Assembly: GCA_903849645.1 (NCBI GenBank)
Contig: CAINJJ010000046.1
Span: 15,001-79,000 of the forward strand
DNA from: an uncultured Acidobacteriaceae bacterium
GTDB taxonomy: Bacteria; Acidobacteriota; Terriglobia; Terriglobales; Acidobacteriaceae
DNA length: 64,000 bases
Reading direction: 5' to 3'
Positions 18,543-27,124 of the stretch are shown here, piece after piece. Every line of letters begins with the position of its first letter. Position 1 is the stretch's first letter. The position numbers and the translations under genes were made by a program. The notes below the pieces were generated by a model that was given only the letters and a program-made list of their open reading frames with translations, was not told where the DNA came from and ran no database searches.

Positions 18543-20783
18543 TCAGCGGGTGAGGGTGAGGGGGGCGTGGAGCCGGATGTCGCGGGAGCTTGCGCCGACC
18601 TGGACCTCGAAGGCGCCGGGTTTGGCAACCCAGTCCTTCTTTTCCGGGCTCCAGTAGGAGAGGGCGGCGCGGTCGAGCTGGAAGGAGACGGCAGCGGTCT
18701 GGCCGGCCTTGAGTTGGAGCCGCTGGAAGCCTTTGAGCTCGCGCAGGGGGCGGTCGATATGGGAGTGGCCGTCGTGGACGTAGAGCTGGACGACTTCAGC
18801 TCCGTCGCGCGCGCCAGTGTTTTTGACCTGCAGAGTAACTTCGACGGGCTTAATCCCATCCGTTTTGCCGGGGGTGATTTTGAGGCCGCTGTACTGGAAG
18901 CTCGTGTAGCTGAGGCCGAAGCCGAAGGGGAAGGCGGGCTCGACGCTTTTGGTGTCGAAGTAGCGGTAGCCGACGTAGATGCCTTCGGCGTAGTTGACCT
19001 TGAGGTTTTCGCCGGGGTAGTTGGCGGCTGCGGGTGAGTCCTCAAAGCGTTTGGGAAGTGTGACGGGGAGCTTGCCGGAGGGGTTGGCGTCGCCGAAGAG
19101 GATGGCGGCGAGGGCGTTGCCGCCTTCCTGGCCGCCGTACCAGAGGTCGAGGAGCGCCGGGGTCTTGTCGAGCCATTTGGTCATGGTGACGGGGTCTCCG
19201 GTGTTGAGAACGACGACGGTGCGGGGGTTGGCCTGCTCCACGGCCTGGATGAGTTCGTCCTGGCCGGCGGGCAGGTCCATGGTCTTGACGTCGAAGCTCT
19301 CGCTTTCGAGCTTGGGGTAGCGGCCGACGACGACAATGGCCACGTCCGACTTGGCGGCGGCCTCGGCGGCTTCCTTCAGCGCCCTGGCGCGGGATTCGGG
19401 GGTGTCCTGGGCCGGGTCTTCGCCCTCCATGCCGACGCCGAGGGCGTAGTTGACCTGGACGGCGCTTCCGGCTCGTGCGCGGATGCCGTCAAGGGGCGGA
19501 GTGGAATGGGTGGGCGGGACGAGGGAACTGCCTCCGCCGCCGGTGCGGGCGACGGCGGCGTTGGGGCCGATGACGGCGATGGAGTGGATTTTGGCGGGGT
19601 CGAGGGGCAGCAGGGCATTGGCGTTTTTGAGCAGCACGATGCCTTCGGTGGCGCCCTGAAGCGCGACGGCCCGGTGCGCCGGGGTTTCCACTTCGCCGCC
19701 GGCGGAGTGGGGATGGTCGAAGATGCCGCTCTGAAAGATGACGCGCAGGATGCGGCCGGCGTTGTCGTTGACGGCGGACTCGGCGATGCGCCCGGCCTTG
19801 AGCTCGGCCAGGACCTTGTCCTTTTCAAGCCAGGTGCCGCTGTTGCCGGAGAGCTGGGAGCGGGGGGAGGCGATCATGGCGCGGGCGGGCGGGCCACCGG
19901 GCATTTCCAGATCCATGCCGGCGTTGACCGTGGGCGCGGTGGAGTAGGTGGAACCCCAGTCGGAGATGACAAAGCCCTTGAAGCCGAACTCTTTTTTGAG
20001 GATGCCGGCGAGGAGGTCGGGGTTCTCGGCGCAGTAGGTACCGTTGAGCTTGTTGTAGGCGGACATGACGGTCCAGACGCGGGCCTCCTGAACGGCGGCC
20101 TTGAAGGCAGGGAGATAGATCTCGTGGAGGGTGCGGGCGTCGATGTGGGCGTCGATGCGGTGGCGCTCGAACTCTTCGTTGTTGGCTGCGAAGTGCTTGA
20201 CGGAAGGGATGACACCCTCGGCCTGGACGGCCTGAATATAGGCGACGCCGAGGCGGGAGGTGAGGTAGGGGTCTTCGCCGTAGCCCTCGAAGTTGCGTCC
20301 CCAGAGGGGCACGCGATTGATGTTGACGGTGGGGCCGAGGATCATGTCGCGGCCCAGAGCTTTGGTTTCCTGGGCGATGGCCTGGGCTTCACGGGCGACG
20401 AGGGCTGTATCCCAGGTGGCGGCCATGGCGACGCCGGAAGGGAAGCTGGTGGAGGTGATTTTGGGGGCGGTGGCGGCGTTGGTGATGGCGGAGCTGCCCA
20501 TCCAGTTGCGGACGCCGAGGGGACCGTCGGCCATCTTGATGGCGGGGATGCCGAGGCGCTCGATGGGGGCGGACTCCATCCAGCCGGAACCGGCGAGGAG
20601 GGTAGCTTTTTCTTCAATCGTCATGCGGGCCAGCAGGTCGGAGACGCGCTGGTCGAGGGGGGTGGTTGGATTCCGGTAGGGTGCGTCGGGCGGTGGCGGG
20701 GCGGCTGCGGACTCCTGCGCTGCGGAGACGCTGGCGAGAGACAAAGCGACAAGAAAGGCGGAAAGGGGCAGGGAGGCGCGCAT
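18543..20783 (-). CDS. GH3 beta-glucosidase, periplasmic
   Basis: A 746-residue glycoside hydrolase family 3 enzyme with signal peptide (MRASLPLSAFLVALSLASVSAAQ). The N-terminal barrel has KHFAANN (196-202) and the nucleophile aspartate in VISDWG (Asp275). A second alpha/beta domain follows from about residue 420, then PA14-free linker and a C-terminal fibronectin III-like domain (from about 645). Such enzymes release glucose or other sugars from the non-reducing ends of beta-oligosaccharides or glycosides in the periplasm. The start at 20783 has AGGAGCC upstream, and the signal peptide confirms it. The sugar specificity is not decided. Confidence 0.92.
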   Translation of the reverse strand: MRASLPLSAFLVALSLASVSAAQESAAAPPPPDAPYRNPTTPLDQRVSDLLARMTIEEKATLLAGSGWMESAPIERLGIPAIKMADGPLGVRNWMGSSAITNAATAPKITSTSFPSGVAMAATWDTALVAREAQAIAQETKALGRDMILGPTVNINRVPLWGRNFEGYGEDPYLTSRLGVAYIQAVQAEGVIPSVKHFAANNEEFERHRIDAHIDARTLHEIYLPAFKAAVQEARVWTVMSAYNKLNGTYCAENPDLLAGILKKEFGFKGFVISDWGSTYSTAPTVNAGMDLEMPGGPPARAMIASPRSQLSGNSGTWLEKDKVLAELKAGRIAESAVNDNAGRILRVIFQSGIFDHPHSAGGEVETPAHRAVALQGATEGIVLLKNANALLPLDPAKIHSIAVIGPNAAVARTGGGGSSLVPPTHSTPPLDGIRARAGSAVQVNYALGVGMEGEDPAQDTPESRARALKEAAEAAAKSDVAIVVVGRYPKLESESFDVKTMDLPAGQDELIQAVEQANPRTVVVLNTGDPVTMTKWLDKTPALLDLWYGGQEGGNALAAILFGDANPSGKLPVTLPKRFEDSPAAANYPGENLKVNYAEGIYVGYRYFDTKSVEPAFPFGFGLSYTSFQYSGLKITPGKTDGIKPVEVTLQVKNTGARDGAEVVQLYVHDGHSHIDRPLRELKGFQRLQLKAGQTAAVSFQLDRAALSYWSPEKKDWVAKPGAFEVQVGASSRDIRLHAPLTLTR

Positions 20784-21007
20784 GTTTGAAGGCTCCTGGG
20801 ACGGCTGGTTCTCCGCCGCGAATTCGCTGCCAATGGTAGTGGATGAGCAGGGGGCGGAACAACTGATGGGCCTCGGGGCGCGGTTTGCGGTGGGCTGCGG
20901 TGGACGCTCCAGTTGGCGCGCTGATAGACTAATAGGGTTGCAGTTCGAGCGCCTCCATCCGAACGGACCCGCCTGCAAGTTCAATACGAAGGACAAGAAG
21001 AGAACCC

Positions 21008-21715
21008 GTGGACACTCAAACCCGTCATGCCTTGAAGAAGGACAGCTTTGCCCAGGCCACCGCGAGCAGCGTGAGCTGGGTCAGCGGTCACCGTTCCGGC
21101 GTTGTTCGCTGGACTATCGTTGTGGTTGCCGCTCTCGCTCTTGGCGTGGGTTCCGTGGTGTGGTGGAATATGCGTTCGGCAGCCGCCGACGTTGCCCTGG
21201 GCGCCGCTCTGGATGTTTACAACGGGCAGCTTGCTGTTCCGGGAGCGCCTGCGCAAAAGGGCGTGTATACGACAGCCGCCGAGCGGTCGAAGGCCGCCAA
21301 TGAGCAGTTTGCTGAGGTGGCCAAGCAGTATGGACTGCTGCCCGTGGGTGTGAAGGCCCATTATTTTGCTGGAGTTACGTTTGAGGATCTGGGGCAGACC
21401 GCCTCTGCGGAGACGGAGCTGAAGATTGCGGCCGGAAGCTGGGACCGCAACGTGGCGAACCTGGGCAAGCTCGCCCTGGCGGGTCTCTACCACCAGACGG
21501 CGCGCGACGCCCAGGCGATTGAACTCTATACGGCGCTGGCCGCCAAGCCGTCAGAGACGGTTTCGACCGCCGCGGCGCAACTGGACCTGGCGGACCTGTA
21601 TGCCGAGCAGGGCAAGCAGGACCAGGCTCGGGCACTGTGGGCCAAGGTCAAGGATGCCGACAAGGACGGAGCCGCGGGCGCCATTGCCGCGCAGAAGCTC
21701 GGACCCAAGCAGTAA
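21008..21715 (+). CDS. TPR-repeat inner-membrane protein, YfgM-like
   Basis: A 235-residue protein with a short cytoplasmic N-terminus, one membrane segment (about residues 32-53) and a periplasmic helical domain with tetratricopeptide-like repeats (AHYFAGVTFEDLGQTASAETEL; LADLYAEQGKQDQARALW). This layout matches the YfgM/ancillary SecYEG subunit family, which assists folding of exported proteins. The GTG start at 21008 has a purine-rich leader (AAGGACAAGAAGAG). It is divergent from the GH3 gene, with a shared 224-base promoter region, and is followed by a strong terminator. Confidence 0.75.
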   Translation: MDTQTRHALKKDSFAQATASSVSWVSGHRSGVVRWTIVVVAALALGVGSVVWWNMRSAAADVALGAALDVYNGQLAVPGAPAQKGVYTTAAERSKAANEQFAEVAKQYGLLPVGVKAHYFAGVTFEDLGQTASAETELKIAAGSWDRNVANLGKLALAGLYHQTARDAQAIELYTALAAKPSETVSTAAAQLDLADLYAEQGKQDQARALWAKVKDADKDGAAGAIAAQKLGPKQ

Positions 21716-21733
21716 GGCAGCGCAGAGCAGAGA

Positions 21734-21765
21734 GACTCGCGGGGCCATTGGCTCCGCGAGTCTTT
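21734..21765 (+). terminator. rho-independent terminator
   Basis: The stem GACTCGCGG...GCC / GGC...CCGCGAGTC with an ATT loop (one G-T wobble) is followed by TTTGTC. It lies 18 bases after the TPR protein gene. Confidence 0.75.
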
Positions 21766-21839
21766 GTCATTTAGGCCCCCTTCGCGAAAATCGTTGTTTG
21801 ATTTTGAGCAAATGGCGGGGACCGTGCGTCTGGTAAGGC

Positions 21840-22433
21840 ATGAGCGCCAGCCAGGCAGTATTCTCAGGTTGGATGGAGATGGCAGAAAAGCCTGTGCAGG
21901 AAGATGCGCGCCATGATGCAACGGAAGAAGCGCTCGCGGCGCTGGTGAGCCAGTACGCAGGGACGCTGTATCGCGTGGCTTACTCGGTGCTGCGCAATAC
22001 GGCGGACTCCGAAGACGCCGTGCAGGAGGCGTTTCTGCGCGTCCTGCGGCATCGCGACACGCTGCACGAAGTGCGGGACCAGCGGGTATGGCTGGTGCGG
22101 ATTGTGTGGAACATTGTGCTGGACCGCAAGCGGCGGGCCAAGACGCGCCCGGAGACGGACGATGTGGCGGAACTGGCGCGGGTGCTGCCAGCGGATGGAC
22201 TGAGCGCGGAAGAGCGCGCGGCGGCCGCTCAACATCACGCCCAGGTGCTGGGATGCGTGGAGACGCTGCCAGCCAAGGAGCGCGAGGTTCTGATGCTTTC
22301 GGCGTTTCAGGAACTGTCGAGCGTGGAGATTGCCGAGGTTCTGGGCATTACGGAGTCGAGCGTGCGGTCGAGGCTGTTTCGCGCGCGCAATTTGATGGCG
22401 GAGCTGCTGAATCACTCCAGGAATCTGAGATAA
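21840..22433 (+). CDS. ECF-family RNA polymerase sigma factor
   Basis: About 197 residues. Sigma2 is seen in LVSQYAGTLYRVAYSVLRN and EDAVQEAFLRVLRHRD, sigma4 in LPAKEREVLMLSAFQELSS followed by VEIAEVLGITESSVRSRLFRARNLM. It would direct transcription of a small stress or surface regulon. The start could instead be the ATG at 21873 or 21879. It is followed 51 bases downstream by a membrane protein that occupies the place of its anti-sigma factor. Confidence 0.88.
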   Translation: MSASQAVFSGWMEMAEKPVQEDARHDATEEALAALVSQYAGTLYRVAYSVLRNTADSEDAVQEAFLRVLRHRDTLHEVRDQRVWLVRIVWNIVLDRKRRAKTRPETDDVAELARVLPADGLSAEERAAAAQHHAQVLGCVETLPAKEREVLMLSAFQELSSVEIAEVLGITESSVRSRLFRARNLMAELLNHSRNLR

Positions 22434-22484
22434 GCAGTGGACAGTGGGCAGTGAACGGTTGTTGATGCGGCGTAGGAGTTTGTG

Positions 22485-22991
22485 ATGGATGTTTCAGTGC
22501 AGGATCGTTTTGCGGGGAGTTCGGCGGGCGGGTATGAAGAGACGCTGCGGCTGATTGCGAGCCTTCCGGCGCCGGAGGGGCTGGCGGAGCGGATGCAGGC
22601 GAAGCTGGCGGCTGCGCCACGCAAGGCACGAGTGTTGAGCTGGCCGGAGGCGCTGCGGCCGGCGAGCGGATGGATGCGCGCCGTTGCTGCCGCGGCCATT
22701 GTGTTTGTGGTGGTGGGCGGCGGGTGGAGCGTTTCCTCGCGCGTTCAAACGGGCGCTGCGGCGCGGGGGATTGCGCTGCCGCATGTTGTTGCTCCGGGCG
22801 GGTTCGCGGGAGCGGGGGCCATGCGCACGCCACAGACGCTGAATGGGCCGGTGGTTTCGGATTCGGAAAAGGCTGAAAAGGCTGTGGTGAAGGCCACAAC
22901 AGCCGCGCCCCATCAGGCAAAGCAGGCCTTGGCCGGAAGGAATTCGCCAAAGGGCAAGGTCGCCGGGCAGGCAAATGCCGCGGCCAAATAG
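22485..22991 (+). CDS. single-pass membrane protein, probable anti-sigma partner
   Basis: About 168 residues from the ATG at 22485, which has TAGGAG seven bases upstream. A 60-residue N-terminal cytoplasmic part precedes one membrane segment (MRAVAAAAIVFVVVGGGWSV) and an Ala/Lys-rich tail. It shows no zinc-finger motif. The position directly behind an ECF sigma gene suggests an anti-sigma role by context only; the sequence itself is not diagnostic. Confidence 0.6.
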   Translation: MDVSVQDRFAGSSAGGYEETLRLIASLPAPEGLAERMQAKLAAAPRKARVLSWPEALRPASGWMRAVAAAAIVFVVVGGGWSVSSRVQTGAAARGIALPHVVAPGGFAGAGAMRTPQTLNGPVVSDSEKAEKAVVKATTAAPHQAKQALAGRNSPKGKVAGQANAAAK

Positions 22992-23012
22992 CGATTCAAC
23001 GACCTTGCGTCC

Positions 23013-23516
23013 TCAATAGAGAACATGCGGAGGAGGCCTGAGAGCACCGGGGAATTCCGAAGACGCTTGAACTGGGACGACAAAGTCGCAGAGGTCATGG
23101 CTGGTTTCGAATTCCCTGCGGACAACTCCTGAGACCAGTACTACATGAAGGTCAGAGGTTGCCCCTTGGATCTGATCAAGAAATCCTGCAAACTGCCAGT
23201 AGGAAAGCTCCGAGTCAACAACCACATAAACCACTCGTTCTGCCCTGCTCTCCATCATTGACGCGATGGCTGGCGCAATTTGCGCCGGGGGGAATTCGTC
23301 CTCGTTAATCCAAGTCTTTCCGTCCTTTGTAAGCCTGATGAACTCCGAACGTCCGCCGCAATCAGTCGGCCCCTGGGGTTCGTGATGGAGTTGGATGACG
23401 GGAATGAGAAAGCCGTATGAAGGGGGAGTGCGACCTCCAAAGGCAGACAGCGACAGGATCAGGAAAAGGCTGGCCAGGGGCGCGGCCAGGAGCGTGCGCA
23501 AACGATCAAGTCCCAT
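23013..23516 (-). CDS. ExbD/TolR-like protein
   Basis: A 167-residue protein with one N-terminal membrane segment (LLAAPLASLFLILSLSAFG) and a periplasmic domain. The pattern FIRLTKDGKTWINEDEF followed by ERVVYVVVDSELSYWQFAGFLD resembles the ExbD/TolR periplasmic fold (a glycine-containing strand pair, then a buried aspartate in a strand before a helix). No ExbB or TonB gene is nearby, and the first residues lack the membrane aspartate usual for ExbD, so it may be a stand-alone paralogue. The end is convergent with the preceding gene at 21 bases. Confidence 0.55.
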   Translation of the reverse strand: MGLDRLRTLLAAPLASLFLILSLSAFGGRTPPSYGFLIPVIQLHHEPQGPTDCGGRSEFIRLTKDGKTWINEDEFPPAQIAPAIASMMESRAERVVYVVVDSELSYWQFAGFLDQIQGATSDLHVVLVSGVVRREFETSHDLCDFVVPVQASSEFPGALRPPPHVLY

Positions 23517-23567
23517 GTAATTACGGACACCGGCAGGAAGCGGAATGTTCCAGAGCCTGCGTAATGA

Positions 23568-23912
23568 CTATGCGGTCTTGGTGAGAGCGCGGATGACCAT
23601 GCCGAGCAGGGCCAGGACCACGGCGCCCCAAAAGGCCGCGCCCATGCCGCGCACATGGAAGCCGCGGACCACGCTCGAGGCCACCAGAATCATCATCCCG
23701 TTGATGACCAGCAGGAAGATTCCCAGGGTCAGGATGCTGATGGGGAAGGTGATGATCTTGAGCAGGAAGCCCAGCGTGGCGTTGAGCAGGCCGATGATGA
23801 GGGCGGCGGCGAGCGCGGAGCCGAGTCCATCCACTGTGAAGCCGGGCACGATCTCCGATACCACCAGCAGCGCGATTGCGCTCAAGAGCCATTGAACGAG
23901 AAGTCTGACCAT
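23568..23912 (-). CDS. phage holin family 4-TM protein (PF04020-like)
   Basis: A 114-residue, almost entirely hydrophobic protein with four membrane segments. The pattern VSEIVPGFTVDGLGSALAAALIIGLLN and FPISILTLGIFLLVINGMM is characteristic of the small four-TM family named after a mycobacteriophage holin. Most chromosomal members have no known phage function, and nothing phage-like surrounds this gene. The ATG at 23912 follows GGGAGAAATCC. Confidence 0.85.
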   Translation of the reverse strand: MVRLLVQWLLSAIALLVVSEIVPGFTVDGLGSALAAALIIGLLNATLGFLLKIITFPISILTLGIFLLVINGMMILVASSVVRGFHVRGMGAAFWGAVVLALLGMVIRALTKTA

Positions 23913-24133
23913 GGATTTCTCCCTGTTGCAGTGCGGCCGCGCGGAACACTGAGCGGATAGGAAGGCTCAGCCTGGGCGCTGCCTGTGCGGTTACCGTTAT
24001 AGCACGCCTTCTATCTTCTGCAATGCGGGCGGTTGAGCCGAGGGCAGCGACCTTTTGTCAGGGGTAGGGTCCAAGACCATGAAGCCCTGCTCCGGCACCT
24101 ATACTGTTTCAACGACACCGAGGAACTGGTCTC

Positions 24134-24985
24134 ATGCATCTTCGCTGCATCCTGACTCTCGTTGCGCTCCTGGCGGCTCTGGCGCCGGCCCTGGCGCAGC
24201 AGGCGGCCAATGCGCCGCTGCCGGCGATTCCGGAACTCATGCGCGAAGTGATGGACCACCAGAAGCAGCTTGAGAAGGTGCGCGAGACCTATACCTACAG
24301 CTCCTTGCAGACGACGCAGGACATCGACGGCAGCGGGCAGGTGAAGAAGACCGAAACCGAGGAGCACGAGGACTTTTTTGTGAACGGGCATGTGATTGAG
24401 CGGACGGTGAAGAAGAACGGCGAGCCGCTCAATGAGCATGACGAACAAAAAGAGACCGAGCGCGTGACCAAGCAGGTGGAGAAGGCGGAGAAGACACCGC
24501 CAGGCCAGCCGCTCGAAGGTCCGGCCATCAGCGTGAGCCGGGTGCTGGAGATCATGGACGTGCGCAATCCGCGCCGCGAGAGCTATCGCGGCCGCGCGAC
24601 CATCGTGTTTGACTTTGTGGGCCGCAGGGACGCGAAGACCCACGGGCTTGCCGAGGACGCTTCAAAAAGACTTCAGGGAACACTATGGATTGACGAGGCC
24701 GACCGGCAGGTGGCGCACATGGAGGTGAGTTTCATTGACGACTTTCGCGTGGCGGGTGGCCTGTTTGCCAGCATTGCCAAGGGGTCGAGCTTCCAGTTTG
24801 ATCAGGCTCCCGTGAACGGCGAGATATGGCTGCCGACGGGTGGCCAGGGAACGATGCAGGCGCGGGTGCTGCTGGTGAAGAATTTCCGGCAACGGTTCAG
24901 CGAGCGCAACTTTGACTTCAAGCGCTTTCGCGTGGACACGCAGCAGGGCAAGGACACCAAGGTTGTGGCCGAGCCCAGGCAATAG
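24134..24985 (+). CDS. secreted protein, lipoprotein-sorting-like fold suspected
   Basis: A 283-residue protein with a signal peptide (MHLRCILTLVALLAALAPALAQ). The rest is hydrophilic with alternating strands (LQGTLWIDEADRQVAHMEVSFIDDFRV; GEIWLPTGGQ) that recall the LolA/LolB-type beta sheet, and a charged Lys/Glu-rich loop near 75-130. The phrase LWIDEADRQVAHMEV is like that of acidobacterial outer membrane lipoprotein-sorting family members, but I cannot assign a function. It is preceded by a free-standing promoter region. Confidence 0.6.
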   Translation: MHLRCILTLVALLAALAPALAQQAANAPLPAIPELMREVMDHQKQLEKVRETYTYSSLQTTQDIDGSGQVKKTETEEHEDFFVNGHVIERTVKKNGEPLNEHDEQKETERVTKQVEKAEKTPPGQPLEGPAISVSRVLEIMDVRNPRRESYRGRATIVFDFVGRRDAKTHGLAEDASKRLQGTLWIDEADRQVAHMEVSFIDDFRVAGGLFASIAKGSSFQFDQAPVNGEIWLPTGGQGTMQARVLLVKNFRQRFSERNFDFKRFRVDTQQGKDTKVVAEPRQ

Positions 24986-25018
24986 AGCGCGGGCAACCGC
25001 TTCAGTTAGATTAAGAGA

Positions 25019-25282
25019 ATGTTCGCACGCAGACTCTCCATTGAACGAATCGATGCCGCGGGGAGCGCTCACCCTTGTCCCATTCACTGGATCGACAACT
25101 TTGCGATGCGCAACTTCACCAACGACGCGGTCTTTGACGACACCTTGCCTGTGGGCGATGGCGTGCTGGAAGCGGGCAAGCGCGTACCTGTGGCGCGCCT
25201 GCACCATGCGATGGAAGACTGGTTTCGCCGCAAGGGCTATCTGAAGGCCGACCAGAGCCTGCGGGTTACCGAACTCCGCTGA
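25019..25282 (+). CDS. small hypothetical protein
   Basis: An 87-residue soluble protein with no signal or membrane segment, unrecognised. Third codon positions are G/C-rich like those of its neighbours, which supports coding. It starts 33 bases after the preceding gene and might share its transcript. Its TAA/TGA end lies 23 bases from the end of the convergent carotenoid operon. Confidence 0.5.
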   Translation: MFARRLSIERIDAAGSAHPCPIHWIDNFAMRNFTNDAVFDDTLPVGDGVLEAGKRVPVARLHHAMEDWFRRKGYLKADQSLRVTELR

Positions 25283-25305
25283 GAGAAACTGAGAGCAGGC
25301 CGCGA

Positions 25306-25926
25306 TCAGCGCAGATATCGGGCGGCCTCTTTGGCGGCGGGGCTTTCGGGCGCGATGCGTATGGCGGCGCGGAAGGCGGACTGGGCGGCAGTGTTGTTGC
25401 TGTGCCCGGCGAGGATCTGGCCATGGTAGTCGAGCGCCGCGGCGGCGATGAAAGGCGGCAGTTGGCGCTGCTGCGCGGCGGACTCCACGCGCGGCGCGAT
25501 GAGAGAGAAGTCGTCCTCGGCCTGCTGGCGGCGACGGAAGAAGAAGGGCAGATGCCAGGTGGTGACGGCCCGGATAAAGCGGACCTCAAGGTCTTCGGGC
25601 GCATCGGCAACCGCCTTGTCGATGCGGTCAAGGCCGCGCTGCGCCAGATCGTGCTTGGCCCAAAGGCGCAGGCTGCGGCCCGACTCGAGAAGGTCAAGAC
25701 TGCCTTCATAAGCTTCAACGAGGGGACTTGCGGGATACTGCGCGCGCAGCGTTTCAAAGAGATGGCGCGCCTGCGTGGTGGCGGCAGTGTCTCCTTCAAC
25801 TCCCTTGAAGTATGCAGTCCGCGCGGCGACCAGTTGAGGATTGACTGCGGTCAACTGCGCATCGGCAGCGCGCGCGAGCGGCGAAGTGAAGATGACCGCG
25901 ATCAGCATGAGGAGCGAGAGCTTCAT
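25306..25926 (-). CDS. periplasmic TPR-like protein
   Basis: About 206 residues with a signal peptide (MKLSLLMLIAVIFTSPLARA). The mature part is alpha-helical with tetratricopeptide-like spacing (ARHLFETLRAQYPASPLVEAYEGSLDLL; AAQSAFRAAIRIAPESPAAKEAARYL). It begins 88 bases after crtQ on the same strand and may be the last gene of the carotenoid operon, but no link to pigment synthesis can be shown. The ATG is chosen from the signal peptide. Confidence 0.6.
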   Translation of the reverse strand: MKLSLLMLIAVIFTSPLARAADAQLTAVNPQLVAARTAYFKGVEGDTAATTQARHLFETLRAQYPASPLVEAYEGSLDLLESGRSLRLWAKHDLAQRGLDRIDKAVADAPEDLEVRFIRAVTTWHLPFFFRRRQQAEDDFSLIAPRVESAAQQRQLPPFIAAAALDYHGQILAGHSNNTAAQSAFRAAIRIAPESPAAKEAARYLR

Positions 25927-26014
25927 ATGCAAGATGCCGAAGCACGGATGCAAAGCCGGCGTCTTTCGTTGTTGATTCAGTTGATGGTGTGATGGAAGTT
26001 TCTGCAAGCCCGAC

Positions 26015-27124
26015 TTACCCCGCATCATAGGCTCGTTGCTTCCATGTGGATTTGCGTCCAGCGAGTTTGCGGAAGAGTGCGTTCCACTGGAGCACGAGGA
26101 GCACAGCGACACCCAGTGGATGGAGCAGAGCGCCGAGCCAACTCTGATGAAAGCGAATGGCGGCGAGCAGGCGCGGGAGATAGGCGAGGCATACGGCAAG
26201 GAGCAGTAGCTCCTGGTCGTGCGCACTGGCTGCAAAGGGCAACAGCGCCAGGGGAAGCATCTGCCCGCAGGCGAGGAGAACGGTGAAAGGGACGATGCGC
26301 GGGGGAGCGGCGAGGCCCTCGGTCGCGTTCTTTGTGAGGCCGCGCCAGACCTGACCCGCGGAGCGATACATGCGGCAGGTGGCGAGATGCGTGATGTCGG
26401 CGATGTCGGTGGCAAAGCCATTTTCACGGAAGAGCCTGGGCAGCAGCAGGCCATCGTGCATGGTGGTGCGGATGGGGCGATGCCCGCCGCAGACGTTGTA
26501 GGCATCGTGCCGCGCCATGATGAACTGACCGCAGCCCGCGGCGAATCCGGGGGCTGTACGATAGCGGCGCATGCCTGCCAATGGAAGAAATCCGAGCAGC
26601 ACGAAATGAATGAGAGGCAGGAGCAGTTTCTCAAGCCACGTGCCGGTCTCCTGCAAGGGAAAGCCGCTGACCAATGCGGAGCGGGACTGCTGAAGGAATG
26701 TGGCCATGCGCGCAAGGGCGAGCGGAGCGACGCGAACATCTGCGTCGAGGAAGCAAAGGGTCGGGTGCTGCGCGAGGGACGCGAGGACATAACAGGCGTG
26801 CTGCTTGCCGTTCCATCCGGCGGGCAGAGGCGGCGCCTGCTCGAGGCGCACGCGCGCATCGGTGCTTGCGATGGCGCGAACGATCTCGGCGGTTGCGTCG
26901 GTCGAGGCGTCATCGAGCACGATGACTTCAAACTCGATGCCTCGCGACGAAAGGACGCTGTTGACAGCGGCGGCGATGGAGAGTTCTTCATCGCGCGCCG
27001 GAATGAGGACGGAGACTGGAGCGAGCGGCTGCGACGAGACCTGCGGCGGCTGTCTATAGAGCAGCAGATTGAAACAGAAGAGCGCGGCGGGGATGAGGGC
27101 GCAGATGAAGAGGAATGTGGTCAT
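26015..27124 (-). CDS. crtQ: GT2 glycosyltransferase, CrtQ-like (C30 carotenoid acid glycosylation)
   Basis: A 369-residue family 2 glycosyltransferase with an N-terminal membrane segment, the donor-site block VSVLIPARDEE (about 38-48), VIVLDDASTDATAEI, DADV near 128, and two to three C-terminal membrane segments. The acceptor block (HACYVLAS, CRMYRSAGQVWRGLTKN) is like CrtQ, which glucosylates 4,4'-diaponeurosporenoic acid. Neighbouring crtN, aldH and crtP make that assignment strong by context. Its start overlaps the acyltransferase stop by four bases (ATGA). The sugar is not decided by sequence. Confidence 0.82.
   Translation of the reverse strand: MTTFLFICALIPAALFCFNLLLYRQPPQVSSQPLAPVSVLIPARDEELSIAAAVNSVLSSRGIEFEVIVLDDASTDATAEIVRAIASTDARVRLEQAPPLPAGWNGKQHACYVLASLAQHPTLCFLDADVRVAPLALARMATFLQQSRSALVSGFPLQETGTWLEKLLLPLIHFVLLGFLPLAGMRRYRTAPGFAAGCGQFIMARHDAYNVCGGHRPIRTTMHDGLLLPRLFRENGFATDIADITHLATCRMYRSAGQVWRGLTKNATEGLAAPPRIVPFTVLLACGQMLPLALLPFAASAHDQELLLLAVCLAYLPRLLAAIRFHQSWLGALLHPLGVAVLLVLQWNALFRKLAGRKSTWKQRAYDAG

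Noticed and set aside
19506..20789. 427-codon plus-strand frame opposite the GH3 gene
   Set aside because: Glycine/aspartate-rich antisense shadow of a well-supported GH3 enzyme; typical of GC-rich DNA.
23568..23912. Holin annotation taken as a sign of a prophage
   Set aside because: The family is widespread on chromosomes, and no phage structural, lysis or integrase genes are nearby.
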